Shown: positions 63,015 through 64,000 of the stretch, piece after piece
Layout of the letters: each line of letters opens with the position of its first letter
Position numbering within the stretch: the first letter of the stretch is position 1
Source of the DNA: CAYJBH01 sp964368625
Lineage (GTDB): Bacteria > Bacillota > Clostridia > Oscillospirales > Ruminococcaceae
Length of the DNA: 64,000 nucleotides
Reading direction: 5' to 3'
Assembly: GCA_964368625.1 (NCBI GenBank)
Contig: CAYJBH010000009.1
Location: forward strand, 1 to 64,000
Made by a program: the position numbers and the translations under genes
The notes under the pieces: model-generated
What the model saw: the letters and a program-made list of their open reading frames with translations, nothing else
Databases searched by the model: none
What the model was told of the DNA's origin: nothing

Positions 63015-63066
63015 CTTGCATAAATAAGACAATAATGATAAAATATACAAGGGAAATAGCAGTTTG

Positions 63067-63837
63067 ATGCCGGATATTAGTATTTCAATAGTTAACTACA
63101 ACAGCAGTGATGAAACTATCGCTGCAGTTCGCAGCATCATAGAGAATACTAAGGGTTTGAATTACTCGATAACGGTTATAGACAATGCATCATGTGAGCA
63201 GGAATATAATAAACTATTAGAAATGTGCAACGACAAAGTTGCTGTAATAAAAAATGAAAAAAATCTTGGTTACGGATTGGCTCATAACATTGCTATTGAA
63301 AAATCTAATGCAGAATATCATGCAGTAGTAAATCCCGATATTGTTATATTTGAGGATAGCTTAACAATTCTTTGTAAGGCTATGAAGGCAGAAGGTTCGG
63401 TTATGGCAACCTGCAAATTAGTTTTCTCGAATGGAAGCCCACAGTATACACCAAAATTATCACCAACACCATTATCACTTATTTCAAGACAACTTGGGAT
63501 ATTTCCAAAGATTGAAAAAAAATATCTTATGCTTGATAGGGATTTAGAAAAACCACAGGATATTAGCTTTTGCACCGGATGTTTTTTTATAGCAAAAACT
63601 AAGGATATTCAGGCTATAAAGGGGTTCTCCGACAGATACTTTTTATATTTTGAAGATGCTGATATTACGAGACTAATGCTAAAACGCGGAAAGGTTAGGT
63701 ATTTACCGATAACAACCGTTCAACATCATTGGCAACGAAAACCCAGAAAACAATTAAAGCCATTTTTGCAACAGCTTTCCTCAATGTTTACCTACTTTGC
63801 AAGATGGGGAATTATTCGAACAAAAAACCTACAATAA
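63067..63837 (+). CDS. Glycosyltransferase family 2
   Basis: 256 aa. GT-A start ISISIVNYNSSDETI, VIDNASC near 41, KNEKNLGYGLAHNIAI near 68, and VVNPDIVI near 92 as the metal-binding DxD-like site; FCTGCFFIAKT and YLFYFEDADITRL-like block (read as YFLYFEDADITRL) as in rhamnosyltransferases. Start ATG at 63067; AAGGG is about 12 nt upstream. Followed after 12 bp by rmlA, suggesting surface polysaccharide synthesis. Confidence 0.88.
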   Translation: MPDISISIVNYNSSDETIAAVRSIIENTKGLNYSITVIDNASCEQEYNKLLEMCNDKVAVIKNEKNLGYGLAHNIAIEKSNAEYHAVVNPDIVIFEDSLTILCKAMKAEGSVMATCKLVFSNGSPQYTPKLSPTPLSLISRQLGIFPKIEKKYLMLDRDLEKPQDISFCTGCFFIAKTKDIQAIKGFSDRYFLYFEDADITRLMLKRGKVRYLPITTVQHHWQRKPRKQLKPFLQQLSSMFTYFARWGIIRTKNLQ

Positions 63838-63849
63838 AGGAGATTTACA

Positions 63850-64000
63850 GTGAAAGGTATTGTACTGGCCGGGGGAGCAGGAACAAGGTTGTACCCATCG
63901 ACACTTGCGGTTTCTAAACAGATGTTAACAATTTACGATAAACCAATGATATATTACCCACTTTCTACAGTAATGTTAGCAGGTATTAAGGAGGTCTTAA
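63850..64000 (+). CDS. rmlA: Glucose-1-phosphate thymidylyltransferase, N-terminal part
   Basis: First 50 codons, cut by the window edge. GTG start with AAAGGAG 7 nt upstream; MKGIVLAGGAGTRLYPS is the nucleotide-binding signature, and SKQMLTIYDKPMIYYPLST is typical of RmlA. First step of dTDP-L-rhamnose synthesis. Confidence 0.93.
   Translation, partial: MKGIVLAGGAGTRLYPSTLAVSKQMLTIYDKPMIYYPLSTVMLAGIKEVL

Overview
The window looks like a low-GC, spore-former-related Firmicutes (class Clostridia) chromosome, probably a fermentative gut-type anaerobe. The evidence is a monomeric [FeFe] hydrogenase with a sensory hydrogenase/PP2C module, SpoIIE-type phosphatase, Cys-type sulfatases that need anaerobic maturation, Lpl/YesMN-type glycan uptake, and parA-parB-serS with three perfect parS sites (TGTTCCACGTGGAACA). 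The parS cluster implies that the right-hand end lies near the replication origin. No prophage, CRISPR array or intact insertion sequence was seen.

Layout. 1-297: a 114-bp tandem repeat that supplies the last codons of the first gene. 0.3-4.9 kb (minus): an hfs-like operon ([2Fe-2S] thioredoxin-like protein, PAS sensory hydrogenase, SpoIIE phosphatase, group B [FeFe] hydrogenase) behind a strong promoter whose start region holds a perfect Rex operator. 5.6-15.2 kb: sulfatase plus UROD-like gene, a papain-like peptidase with a two-TM protein of unknown function, a second sulfatase, and an EAL and a GGDEF protein. 15.6-22.5 kb: FbpABC/AfuABC-like importer with a sugar-phosphate isomerase-like and a PHP phosphatase-like gene, under a divergent LacI regulator with three identical operators. 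22.5-30.3 kb: third sulfatase, an LplABC-like importer lacking its ATPase, and divergent YesN/YesM-type two-component genes. 30.4-31.8 kb: APC permease. 31.9-43.4 kb (minus): a ten-gene Opp/Dpp-type transport operon carrying a UROD-like protein, an L-cysteine desulfidase-like enzyme, an M20 amidohydrolase and two Gfo/Idh/MocA oxidoreductases, with a divergent AraC regulator. 45.2-47.3 kb: MarR-MATE efflux operon and a MarR remnant. 47.3-51.3 kb: siderophore/iron importer whose first gene appears to start at a non-AUG codon. 51.5-53.1 kb: a mosaic pseudogene stitched from sialidase, GH3 and cell-wall-anchor fragments, followed by 99-bp direct repeats. 53.2-64 kb: conserved core (tRNA-Pro, rpmA, rplU with leader, PaaK-like ligase, DUF4080 radical SAM, methyltransferase, parA, parB, serS, NYN-domain protein, GT2 and the start of rmlA).

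The accessory part is mainly about finding and importing sulfated or phosphorylated glycans and peptide/amino-acid conjugates, each importer with its own local regulator. The hydrogenase module is tied to NADH/NAD+ through Rex. The least explained items are the peptidase/two-TM pair (8.4-10.6 kb), the Opp-type catabolic operon, and the mosaic locus with its structured repeats. All functional calls come from motifs and family resemblance read by eye; no database search was run.
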